DNA from: Paenibacillus algicola
GTDB lineage: Bacteria > Bacillota > Bacilli > Paenibacillales > Paenibacillaceae
Direction of reading: 5' to 3'
Assembly (NCBI RefSeq): GCF_005577435.1
Contig: NZ_CP040396.1
Coordinates: forward strand, 943,501 to 1,007,500
Length of the DNA stretch: 64,000 nucleotides
Positions 57,392 through 64,000 of this stretch are shown piece after piece. The first letter of the stretch is position 1, and each line of letters begins with the position of its first letter. The translations under genes were made by a program, and so were the position numbers. A model generated the notes under the pieces. That model saw nothing but the letters and a program-made list of their open reading frames with translations. It did not search any database and had not been told where the DNA came from.

Positions 57392-57721
57392 ATGGCTATC
57401 AGCGCATTAATTCTTGACCCACAAAATGATTTCGAAAAGAATTTTTTCATTCCAGTTGCTACGGAATCATTTTTTAAGGAGTGTTGGTTACCTGCAATTG
57501 AATCATTAGGGCTACAATGGACAGACCTCTTCACGACAGGTGTTGATGTAGAGGAGGAAGATGTACCTCATATCATTGCGGAACTAATACTTATAAAAGA
57601 ATGGGTAGCTAAAACTTTAGATGAGGAACAAAAAGATAAGATATTTGAAAGGATAGCTGGACTTCAAGATAAATTGCCGCTTGCATTTCAGCGGAAGGAT
57701 GCAGTTGTATTTATAGGTTAG
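57392..57721 (+). CDS. Small acidic protein, possible immunity protein
   Basis: A 109-residue acidic, helical protein (MAISALILDPQNDFEKNFFI at the start; FTTGVDVEEEDVPHIIAELI in the middle). No known domain was recognised. GGAGG lies 11 bases upstream of its ATG and overlaps the end of the preceding toxin-like remnant. Role inferred only from that layout and acidity. Confidence 0.6.
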   Translation: MAISALILDPQNDFEKNFFIPVATESFFKECWLPAIESLGLQWTDLFTTGVDVEEEDVPHIIAELILIKEWVAKTLDEEQKDKIFERIAGLQDKLPLAFQRKDAVVFIG

Positions 57722-57895
57722 ACTGGTATAAATTCATTTTATAGTTTGGTGGGGCTACCCAGTGTCGAATGAATCTCTCATTTAACTAGTACCACACCTA
57801 ACCCATGTAATACCCTAATAGAGACTTCTTTATTTCGGTTGTACGCACATTGGAGTGCTAAGATAAAAATGCATTAGAAAAACACCATCGTATGA

Positions 57896-58241
57896 AAAAC
57901 AGCCCTCGAAGGAGCACGGCAATTAAATCCCACTATTTTCAAAGATAAATCTGCCGACGAAATCAACCAAATGCTAAAAGATGGAGGATATGATGCTATT
58001 GTACGGGACTCCACTAAATCAAGTTCAGGAGCAAAAATCATTAAAATAAACAATACTGGTGAAAACAGGTATATTATTCAAGTTCAAGTATCACCTGGGG
58101 GGTGGGAGACACGGAGGGAAGTCCATATGTAAAAATTAGTATAAATGACCAAGGGGTTATAAAAGTAGTAGATGGAACTGAAGATGTATATAAGACTGAT
58201 GGAAAAAAACAGCAACTATAATTTTCACAGGAGGCAATTAA
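57896..58241 (+). pseudogene. Frameshifted toxin tip remnant
   Basis: Two frames together encode one domain: NPTIFKDKSADEINQMLKDG to YIIQVQVSPGG in the first, then SPYVKISINDQGVIKVVDG to KTATIIFTGGN in the other. The break is at a run of six G (58097-58102), possibly with a second indel at the GGG near 58115. There is no start, so the delivery part is missing too. The stop at 58241 is two bases before the next gene's ATG. Confidence 0.6.
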
Positions 58242-58243
58242 CT

Positions 58244-58675
58244 ATGGTCTTGTTGAATTCGGCTATTGTTCCATGGAAGGAAATGGGAGGTATTAATCTG
58301 TATAGTCACATCAGCGAATTTTATAGCACTATAATAAAACTCACTGATACTGATGTTTTATTTGGTAAGACTTTAGTGAGGTACGAGATTAAAGATGAGG
58401 TTTACTTATGGTTTAATTTGTTTAATGGAAAGCTGTTTAAGATTACTGCATTGAAGAATTATACTGGGAAATTATTTAATGAAATACAGATTGGCATGTC
58501 AATGGAAGAGGTCTTAAAGATAGAGCCGAGCTTTGAATATGATGAATTTGAAGAAGTTTATGGCAGTCCTAAAGGGATTTATATTGAAACTGAGCCAATC
58601 GATAACACAGTTTTATGGATTTCTATATACATTAAAGAAATAGACAATGAAGACTTTGAAAAAGGGAACTGGTAA
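58244..58675 (+). CDS. Putative immunity protein for the preceding toxin remnant
   Basis: A 143-residue acidic protein (opening MVLLNSAIVPWKEMGGINLY, with FNGKLFKITALKNYTGKLFN and IGMSMEEVLKIEPSFEYDEF further on). The ATG at 58244 is preferred over an in-frame ATG at 58172 because AGGAGG (58228-58233) is ten bases upstream and because the earlier start would overlap the toxin remnant in another frame. Not matched to a named immunity family. Confidence 0.68.
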   Translation: MVLLNSAIVPWKEMGGINLYSHISEFYSTIIKLTDTDVLFGKTLVRYEIKDEVYLWFNLFNGKLFKITALKNYTGKLFNEIQIGMSMEEVLKIEPSFEYDEFEEVYGSPKGIYIETEPIDNTVLWISIYIKEIDNEDFEKGNW

Positions 58676-59010
58676 TGTATTTTGATTTAAAAAAATAAAA
58701 CCGTCTATGTAGACCACATTATAGATTGCAGACAAGATTACAGGTGGCTGATCCGGTAGACAGTAATTGATATAAAACACAATGGTACCCCAGCCATCAC
58801 CTTAACCGAAGGTGACCTGCCTGAAGGTACCTTTTTACATCCTCATCATTTTTAACTAGCCTGCGGAAGCCCACTCCTTTAAAATAAATGACATGTAACA
58901 ACGTCTGGAAGAGAGTAAGAGCACTGAAAATCACATGTTACTACGGTATGCCAACGTGAGTACATGATGGTGTCTGGCCGGTTCTTTATTGGAGTGAGGA
59001 GGAGCTATGA
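58676..59010. other. Gene-free stretch with degraded fragments
   Basis: About 335 bases. It includes a short frame without start that reads ITLTEGDLPEGTFLHPHHF before a stop (about 58790-58855), perhaps the tail of a lost gene, and the collapsed copy at 58896-58965. It forms the right edge of the scrambled region; GC content rises after it. Confidence 0.5.
58896..58965 (+). repeat. Collapsed partial copy of the 54928 gene's upstream region and start
   Basis: Three blocks match 54853-54869 (AACAACGTYTGRAAGAG), 54926-54961 (about 36 bases with three differences) and 55091-55108 (18 bases, exact). In the copy they are joined directly, so about 56 and 130 bases have been deleted between them. 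Confidence 0.75.
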
Positions 59011-59748
59011 ATGGATCTGAGAAAGCGTATTCAAGATGCTAAGCCCCGGCTTATATACAGTAACCCGTTACAGTCCGCGGAGGACACGGCAGGGTTTGTT
59101 TTGGAGGGCTCTGGAAAGCTGTGCTTTGAGCAGGGACGAATGAGAATGGAGCCTGTGCTCCCACCGAGCGAGGGACAGCGTGCTAACTATGTGTTGTGGT
59201 GTGATCAAATATTTCCGGCCGACATGCTAGTGACGTGGACATTCAGGCCGCTGAGTGAGAAGGGGCTTGCGATGCTGTTTTTTGCGGCGGAGGGCAAAAT
59301 GGGCGAGGATGTTCTGGATGCCAGACTCCGCCCGCGCACCGGCGAATATGAACAGTACTATGACGGAGACTTTAACACCTACCATGTGTCCTACTTCCGG
59401 CGGAACCTGAAAGAGGAGCGGGCCTTACATACTTGTAATCTGCGAAAAAGCGCCGGTTTTCATCTGGTGAAGCAGGGTGCTGACCCGATCCCGAACGCTG
59501 CGGATATTCACAGCCCCTTAGATCTGGCGCTGCTGAAGCGGGGTGCTGAGATTGCTTTTTTCATCAACGATCTGGAGGTGTTTCATTTCCACGATGATGG
59601 AGTGACGTATGGCGATGTGCTGAAGGGCGGCAGAATCGGCTTCCGGCAGATGTCACCCTTGATTGCGGAATATTCAAATCTTCAAGTGTATGCGCTGGGA
59701 GAGAGCTTAGCTTCCGACGAAGGGGATGAGGTGCAGTATGACGATTAA
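59011..59748 (+). CDS. DUF1961 family protein
   Basis: A 245-residue soluble protein with a concanavalin-like beta-sandwich pattern, including YYDGDFNTYHVSYFRRNL and FHFHDDGVTYGDVLKGGRIG, which fit DUF1961. Members sit in polysaccharide-degradation loci and probably bind or cleave glycans. GAGGAGGAG precedes the ATG. It overlaps the following oxidoreductase by 11 bases and begins an operon that includes a sulfatase. Confidence 0.83.
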   Translation: MDLRKRIQDAKPRLIYSNPLQSAEDTAGFVLEGSGKLCFEQGRMRMEPVLPPSEGQRANYVLWCDQIFPADMLVTWTFRPLSEKGLAMLFFAAEGKMGEDVLDARLRPRTGEYEQYYDGDFNTYHVSYFRRNLKEERALHTCNLRKSAGFHLVKQGADPIPNAADIHSPLDLALLKRGAEIAFFINDLEVFHFHDDGVTYGDVLKGGRIGFRQMSPLIAEYSNLQVYALGESLASDEGDEVQYDD

Positions 59749-60778
59749 GGGACTGATTGTTGGAGCCGGGCATTTTGCAGATATACAGCTTGAGGCCTGG
59801 GCGGAGGTGCAGGGAGCCCGCATTGTAGGTGTACTGAGCCGGACGCGGGAGGATGCCCAGCCTCTGGCTGACAAGTATGGGTTAGAAGCTTTCGGTGACT
59901 GGGAGCATGCTCTTGATGCGCTCTCCCCGGATTTCATAGACATTTGCACGCCGCCGCCCTCACATCTGCACTACACCCGGCTGGCGGCAGACCGGGGGCT
60001 GCCGATCCTGTGTCAGAAGCCGCTCGCCCCTTCGCTGCAGGAGGCAGAGGAGCTTGTTGCTTATTGTGAGGAACGAAGCGTCCCGCTGATGGTTAACGAG
60101 AACTGGCGCTGGCAGGCCTGGTATCGAGAAATCAAAACGATGATGGATGCCGGTATGCTGGGAGAGGTATATTCTGCGTACATGGCGATGCGTCCGGGAG
60201 ATGGCTGGGGAGAGCAGCCTTACTCGGTACAGCCTTATTTCCGGGAGATGAAGCAGTTTCTAATCTATGAGACAGGTATTCATTATCTGGATACCTACCG
60301 CTATCTATTCGGGGAAATTGAGAGCCTTTATTGCCAGCTTCGTACGATCAACCCCGTCATTCAGGGAGAGGATCTGGCCATGGTGCACTTGAACTTCACT
60401 TCCGGGGCAACCGGGCTGTATGATGCCAACCGGGTGACCTATATGGAGCAGGTCCGTTCCCCGGTCTATGGGTGGATGACGCTCGAAGGCACTTCCGGCA
60501 AGCTCCGCCTAGAGGAGGATGGAGCCATTTATTTTACGCCTCGGGACGGTCAGGAGAGAAGACATGAATATCATATTCCGGCTAAGGGCTGGAAGGGCGG
60601 GTGTACGATCGCGACGCAGCAGCATTTTGTAGACGTGCTTCGGGATGGTGGAGTGTTCGAGACGAATGGCAGGGATTATATGGCCTCGGTCCGAGCGGTA
60701 TACGCCTGTTATGAGTCGGCCGCGAAGCAGCAGGTGGTGGTGCTGAACCGCAAGATAGATTGTGAAATAAAGGAGTGA
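59738..60778 (+). CDS. Gfo/Idh/MocA family oxidoreductase
   Basis: A 346-residue NAD(P)-dependent dehydrogenase. The Rossmann motif GLIVGAGHFADIQ is near residues 4-16, the cofactor-proximal lysine is in CQKPLAPS (the EKP-like motif), and the catalytic-side histidine lies in ETGIHYLDTYRYLFG. The ATG at 59738 is preferred to 59726 because the dinucleotide fold begins directly after it and AAGGGGATGAGG precedes. The substrate is probably a sugar or sugar acid released from the glycan targeted by its operon. Confidence 0.9.
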   Translation: MTIKGLIVGAGHFADIQLEAWAEVQGARIVGVLSRTREDAQPLADKYGLEAFGDWEHALDALSPDFIDICTPPPSHLHYTRLAADRGLPILCQKPLAPSLQEAEELVAYCEERSVPLMVNENWRWQAWYREIKTMMDAGMLGEVYSAYMAMRPGDGWGEQPYSVQPYFREMKQFLIYETGIHYLDTYRYLFGEIESLYCQLRTINPVIQGEDLAMVHLNFTSGATGLYDANRVTYMEQVRSPVYGWMTLEGTSGKLRLEEDGAIYFTPRDGQERRHEYHIPAKGWKGGCTIATQQHFVDVLRDGGVFETNGRDYMASVRAVYACYESAAKQQVVVLNRKIDCEIKE

Positions 60779-60894
60779 GAGCCTTCACACTGACAGTATT
60801 GACAATAGAGAACGAGCATCCGTTCACATTAAACGATTACGATAACTGGAACGCACCCAGAAGCTGGACTAAGCGGGAGAGCGTGCCGCTATAG
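60775..60894 (+). CDS. Possible 39-residue small protein between operon genes
   Basis: A GTG overlapping the oxidoreductase stop opens a frame ending in NWNAPRSWTKRESVPL. AAAGGAG directly abuts the GTG, which is too close for good initiation. It could be a coupled small protein or the tail of a lost gene. Confidence 0.3.
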   Translation: MRAFTLTVLTIENEHPFTLNDYDNWNAPRSWTKRESVPL

Positions 60895-60909
60895 AAGGAG
60901 GCAAAGCCT

Positions 60910-62424
60910 ATGCATACACAGCATCACCGGCCCAATATTGTATTCATACTGGCAGACGATCTAGGGGAGTGGGCGCTTGGCTGTTCGGGGAATGAGGAGG
61001 TAAAGACACCTCATCTGGATCGGCTGGCGGCAGAAGGCATGCGCTTTAGTAATTTCTTCTGCACCTCACCGGTCTGCTCTCCGGCACGGGCTTCTATTCT
61101 CACGGGTCACATCCCTTCTCAGCACGGAGTACATGACTGGATTCGTGCCGGCAACATTGAAGCCGCTGGCCTGGAGGAAGGTCTGGCCACGCTGCCGAGG
61201 TTTCAGGATGAGAGCCTGGCGACGTCCTATCTTGCAGGTCAGACCGGGTATACCGAGAAGCTGGTCGCAGCGGGGTACACCTGTGCCCTGAGCGGCAAGT
61301 GGCATTTGGGCAGCAGTCTAACTCCGCAGATGGGCTTTTCCCGTTGGTATACGATTGCCAGAGGCGGGTGCTCTTACATGGAGCCGGATATGGTGGTTGA
61401 CGGCCAGATTAAGCTGGAGCGGCACTATGTCACGGATCTGATCACCCGCCAGGCTCTGCGGGATATGGAGGATCTGGCGAAGGAGCGCCATCCGTTTTAT
61501 ATGAGTGTTCATTACACGGCACCGCACTCCCCCTGGAATCGGGAGGAGCATCCGGAGGAATATCTCCGCCTGTACGACTCCTGTGAATTTCATTCGGTGC
61601 CTGAGCTGCCGCCGCATCCGGATCAAAGCCCGACCTGCCCGCAGGGGCAGGGGGAGGCCAGAAAGGAGCTGCTGCGCGGGTATTACGCTTCGATCACGGC
61701 TATGGATGCCGGGATTGGACAGCTCTTGGAGCAGCTGACGCAATTGGGAATTCGGGAGCAGACGCTGGTCATTTTTATGAGTGATAACGGAATGAATATG
61801 GGGCATCACGGCGTGTGGGGCAAAGGCAACGGCACCTTTCCTCTGAACATGTACGATACCTCGGTCAAGGTACCCGCGCTCTTCAGTCATCCGGGAAGGA
61901 TTCCAGCCGGACAGATCTGTGCGGAGCTGGTCAGCCAATATGATCTATACCCAACGATTCTGGAGTATGCTGGGATTCATGAAGAGAATTCGGGAACAGA
62001 GAAAGAGCCGCGCCCGGGAAGCAGCTTTGCGGGGATTTTGCTGGGCTCGGCTGCGGGAACAGAGTCTGGAGCCTCCACGCACCGGGAGGAGGTCGTCATA
62101 TATGACGAGTATGGCCCGGTTCGCATGCTGCGAACCGCCGATTGGAAATATATACACCGCTATCCGTATGGTCCCCATGAGCTATATGATCTCACGCACG
62201 ATCCCGGGGAGGAGCATAACCTCATTCAAGAGCCGGAGCACCAGGGGCGAATACAGGTATTCCGGAAGCGGCTGGGAGAGTGGTTTCAGTCCTATCTTCA
62301 TCCAGAACGGGACGGGGTTTACTGCGCCGTTACAGGCTTTGGGCAGCTGTCGCGGCTTTCTGCGGGTGATCGGGAGGGACGGGGCTTTCAAGACCGGCCA
62401 AGCCGTGATGAACCGACTTCGTAA
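60910..62424 (+). CDS. Sulfatase (formylglycine-dependent, Cys type)
   Basis: A 504-residue family S1 sulfatase. The N-terminus has the metal-binding ILADDLGEWALG, the sulfatase signature CSPARASILTG (Cys56 is converted to formylglycine by a maturase), the second signature SGKWHLG and the metal-binding MSDNGMNMGHHGVWGKGN. There is no signal peptide, so it acts in the cytoplasm on imported sulfated sugars or sulfate esters. AGAAGGAGG precedes the ATG. A terminator follows. The final ~30 residues are Arg-rich and may be non-conserved. Confidence 0.93.
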   Translation: MHTQHHRPNIVFILADDLGEWALGCSGNEEVKTPHLDRLAAEGMRFSNFFCTSPVCSPARASILTGHIPSQHGVHDWIRAGNIEAAGLEEGLATLPRFQDESLATSYLAGQTGYTEKLVAAGYTCALSGKWHLGSSLTPQMGFSRWYTIARGGCSYMEPDMVVDGQIKLERHYVTDLITRQALRDMEDLAKERHPFYMSVHYTAPHSPWNREEHPEEYLRLYDSCEFHSVPELPPHPDQSPTCPQGQGEARKELLRGYYASITAMDAGIGQLLEQLTQLGIREQTLVIFMSDNGMNMGHHGVWGKGNGTFPLNMYDTSVKVPALFSHPGRIPAGQICAELVSQYDLYPTILEYAGIHEENSGTEKEPRPGSSFAGILLGSAAGTESGASTHREEVVIYDEYGPVRMLRTADWKYIHRYPYGPHELYDLTHDPGEEHNLIQEPEHQGRIQVFRKRLGEWFQSYLHPERDGVYCAVTGFGQLSRLSAGDREGRGFQDRPSRDEPTS

Positions 62425-62447
62425 CCAGTATCATGAACATCTCATAA

Positions 62448-62483
62448 AGATGACTCCTGAAAGGCGGGGTCGTCTTTTTTTTG
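62448..62483 (+). terminator. Terminator after the sulfatase gene
   Basis: AGATGACTCC pairs with GGGGTCGTCT (with wobbles) around TGAAAGGC, followed by TTTTTTTT. Confidence 0.82.
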
Positions 62484-62688
62484 TTGCTTATTTACATAAA
62501 CGCTACATTCTTTTCATATTGCGCTGACATAGGCTTGGTATTGTATAAACAACAGAGATGTCTATACCTCTTTGGGTTATTTTTTAGATTATATTATTTT
62601 TACCATTGTATTTATTGAAGAAATCTAGACAAATGAAGGGGAAATCATGAATGACGCCTGAGCAAGAGACAGAAAGAGAAGTGAAGCT
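62484..62688 (+). promoter_or_regulatory. Probable promoter region of the CehA/McbA-type operon
   Basis: About 205 AT-rich bases. TTGCGC followed after 18 bases by GTATAA (around 62518-62547) could be a -35/-10 pair. No operator or hairpin is obvious. Confidence 0.35.
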
Positions 62689-63198
62689 ATGAAGAAGCAG
62701 CTGCTGGCTGTAGAGGGGACCTTGACCCCGCTCAGCTCCAAAAGTCATATTACATATTCATGCCTGGTAGACGAAGACCCCGCCTCCCTGGACATGGAGT
62801 TCAGGTACACGCCCAAGGTGATGGAGGACCCGGAAGCCTCGCGGCTGCTCATTTGGGAAGCGATCGAGAAGTATGAAGCTGCTGAGCTTGTAGAGCTGCG
62901 GAAAGCGGAGTGGGAGCGGTACATGCCGCTGCAAAATCTGTTAACCTTGTCGGTCGATGATCCTCATGGCTTTCGGGGGTCCGCTCACCGTCATCCCTCA
63001 GAGCAGCGACATATGCTATGTGAGCAGGAAGCCTCTCCCGGATTCCTGGCAGGACCGCTGCCCTCGGGCATCTGGAAAATTACGATCAGTGTGCACTGTG
63101 TAGTGACACCGGAGTGCACATATCAGCTTATTGTTCACAAAGGAGGGCAAAGCCGTGATCTGGGTTCCGTTCGAGCTGCACACGCATACACCACATAG
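62689..63198 (+). CDS. Beta-sandwich accessory protein of the PHP hydrolase
   Basis: A 169-residue protein that I do not match to a named family. Its C-terminal half (ASPGFLAGPLPSGIWKITIS, then HCVVTPECTYQL) resembles the N-terminal beta-sandwich found fused to CehA/McbA-type metallohydrolases. Here it is a separate gene overlapping the hydrolase by 44 bases, so the two domains appear to have been split. No signal peptide. Confidence 0.7.
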   Translation: MKKQLLAVEGTLTPLSSKSHITYSCLVDEDPASLDMEFRYTPKVMEDPEASRLLIWEAIEKYEAAELVELRKAEWERYMPLQNLLTLSVDDPHGFRGSAHRHPSEQRHMLCEQEASPGFLAGPLPSGIWKITISVHCVVTPECTYQLIVHKGGQSRDLGSVRAAHAYTT

Positions 63199-64000
63199 TG
63201 ATGGAAGGCACTCACTGGCGGAGATGTGCAGGGAAGCCGGCAGACTGGGGCTGCAGGGTATTGCATTGACCGATCATAACACGGCGGCAGGGTTAGCGGA
63301 GGCCGAGCACATTCAGCAGACAACCGGTGTGGCTGTCATTCCGGGTATGGAGTGGACGACCTTTTACGGCCATATGCTGACGCTGGGGGCACCGTATACC
63401 GAGTGGCGGGATCTGGGACCGCGCGATATTCATAAAGGGATACGTCGCGTACATGAGGCTGGAGGCATTGTCGGGATCGCTCATCCGTACACCATGGGAA
63501 GTCCGATTTGTACAGGCTGCCACTGGGAGTACGACATTACAGACTGGTCTGACCTGGACTACATCGAGGTATGGCACGGCATGATGCCCGCACTGCGGCC
63601 TTATAATTGGCCCGCGCTGCAGCTGTGGGACCAGCTGTTAAATGAAGGCCATCGCATTACAGCCACGGCCGGGCGGGATTGGCATCATTCGGATCTCCTA
63701 GGAGGTGCCCCGGCGTTTACGTATATCGGTCTTGAGCATGAAGAGGACCGCTTCTCCCGGGAGAAGGTGGTACAGGCGATCTCTCACGGACGCTGCTACT
63801 TAAGCGTCGGGCCACGGCTGCATGTGGAAGCGAGACTCGGCGGGAGGGCCTACTTCCTTGGTGATTGTGTGGACAGCTCAAGTAATATCGGCGGGGAGAT
63901 GAGCCTGCGGCTTCAGCTGGACTCATCCACGGCTTCCGGTAATTTGGGAGAGCGGGTGGTGGTTACGAAGCTGATTCTTGAATCCAATCTTGGCGAGATC
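63155..64000 (+). CDS. CehA/McbA-type PHP metallohydrolase, 3' partial
   Basis: At least 282 residues, continuing past the window edge. The PHP metal motif FELHTHTPHSDGRHS is near the start, followed by ALTDHNTAAGL, IPGMEWTTFYGHM, IVGIAHPY and AGRDWHHSDLLGG, which are the metal-binding blocks of this family of phosphoesterase/amidohydrolase-like enzymes. The GTG at 63155 has AGGAGGG (63141-63147) upstream. A beta-sandwich region follows the catalytic part. Substrate unknown; the sulfatase operon nearby suggests a carbohydrate or glycolipid derivative. Confidence 0.87.
   Translation, partial: MIWVPFELHTHTPHSDGRHSLAEMCREAGRLGLQGIALTDHNTAAGLAEAEHIQQTTGVAVIPGMEWTTFYGHMLTLGAPYTEWRDLGPRDIHKGIRRVHEAGGIVGIAHPYTMGSPICTGCHWEYDITDWSDLDYIEVWHGMMPALRPYNWPALQLWDQLLNEGHRITATAGRDWHHSDLLGGAPAFTYIGLEHEEDRFSREKVVQAISHGRCYLSVGPRLHVEARLGGRAYFLGDCVDSSSNIGGEMSLRLQLDSSTASGNLGERVVVTKLILESNLGEI

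Noticed and set aside
19594..59010. An integrative element with integrase and attachment sites
   Set aside because: No integrase, excisionase or tRNA target was found, and I saw no convincing terminal direct repeats apart from the diverged yhaM copies.
62500..62550. Another copy of the shared operator before the PHP hydrolase operon
   Set aside because: GCGCTGACATAG resembles the right part, but no GAAC-N4-ATTC half is present and the spacing to TATAAA differs.
1..64000. CRISPR arrays, tRNA or rRNA genes
   Set aside because: No regularly spaced direct repeats and no tRNA or rRNA-like sequence were seen on reading both strands.

Overview
The window looks like a chromosomal segment of a Paenibacillus-type Gram-positive bacterium (Bacillales). 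The evidence is an S-layer-anchored multi-CBM laminarinase, a YesM/YesN two-component pair next to LplB/YtcP/LplA-type sugar transporter genes without an ATPase, a YhaM exoribonuclease, strong AGGAGG ribosome binding sites and many TTG/GTG starts. No rRNA, tRNA, CRISPR array, phage integrase or replication origin was seen.

Region 1 (1-14.4 kb) is a beta-1,3-glucan utilisation locus: an SLH-anchored GH16 laminarinase (5' end outside the window), a probable GH161 beta-1,3-oligoglucan phosphorylase, an inverted AraC-type response regulator and sensor kinase, and an ABC importer (two permeases and a lipoprotein). The likely logic is extracellular cleavage, import of oligosaccharides and phosphorolysis in the cytoplasm. 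Region 2 (14.4-19.6 kb) is ordinary backbone: an SF0329-like protein, a DUF4317 protein, RmuC, YhaM and a TVP38-family membrane protein.

Region 3 (19.6-52.3 kb) is a large, more AT-rich defence island. In order it has a type I Zorya-like system (zorABCD); a WYL regulator with an in-frame stop; a VWA protein; a RelBE-like toxin-antitoxin pair; an AddB/AddA-like nuclease-helicase pair; a four-gene type III restriction-modification cluster (PLD-like/SNF2 helicase, DUF4391, Mod, Res); and a pPIWI_RE operon (REase-like protein, DinG-like Fe-S helicase, pPIWI_RE protein). The pPIWI_RE gene is translationally coupled to a truncated YhaM paralogue. An element of the form GGAAC-N4-ATTCG-S-TGACA-N22-TAnRAT-like precedes three separate units (VWA, AddB-like, pPIWI_RE) with identical spacing, and a divergent relative precedes the WYL gene. 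This suggests one shared switch, either SOS-like or WYL-controlled.

Region 4 (52.3-59 kb) is a scrapyard of toxin-immunity genes: a promoterless WHH/HNH toxin tip fused into the broken yhaM copy, a SUKH immunity gene, a zeta-toxin-like P-loop gene with a small partner, a chimera of a solute-binding-protein tail with a DUF2399 domain, an intact IS3-family element with 3-bp target duplications, two toxin-tip remnants each followed by an intact putative immunity gene, and a collapsed partial copy of a neighbouring gene.

Region 5 (59-64 kb) returns to GC-rich carbohydrate genes: a DUF1961 protein, a Gfo/Idh/MocA oxidoreductase, a Cys-type sulfatase, a beta-sandwich protein and a CehA/McbA-type PHP metallohydrolase running off the end. 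All family assignments come from motif and sequence recognition by eye; no database search was run.
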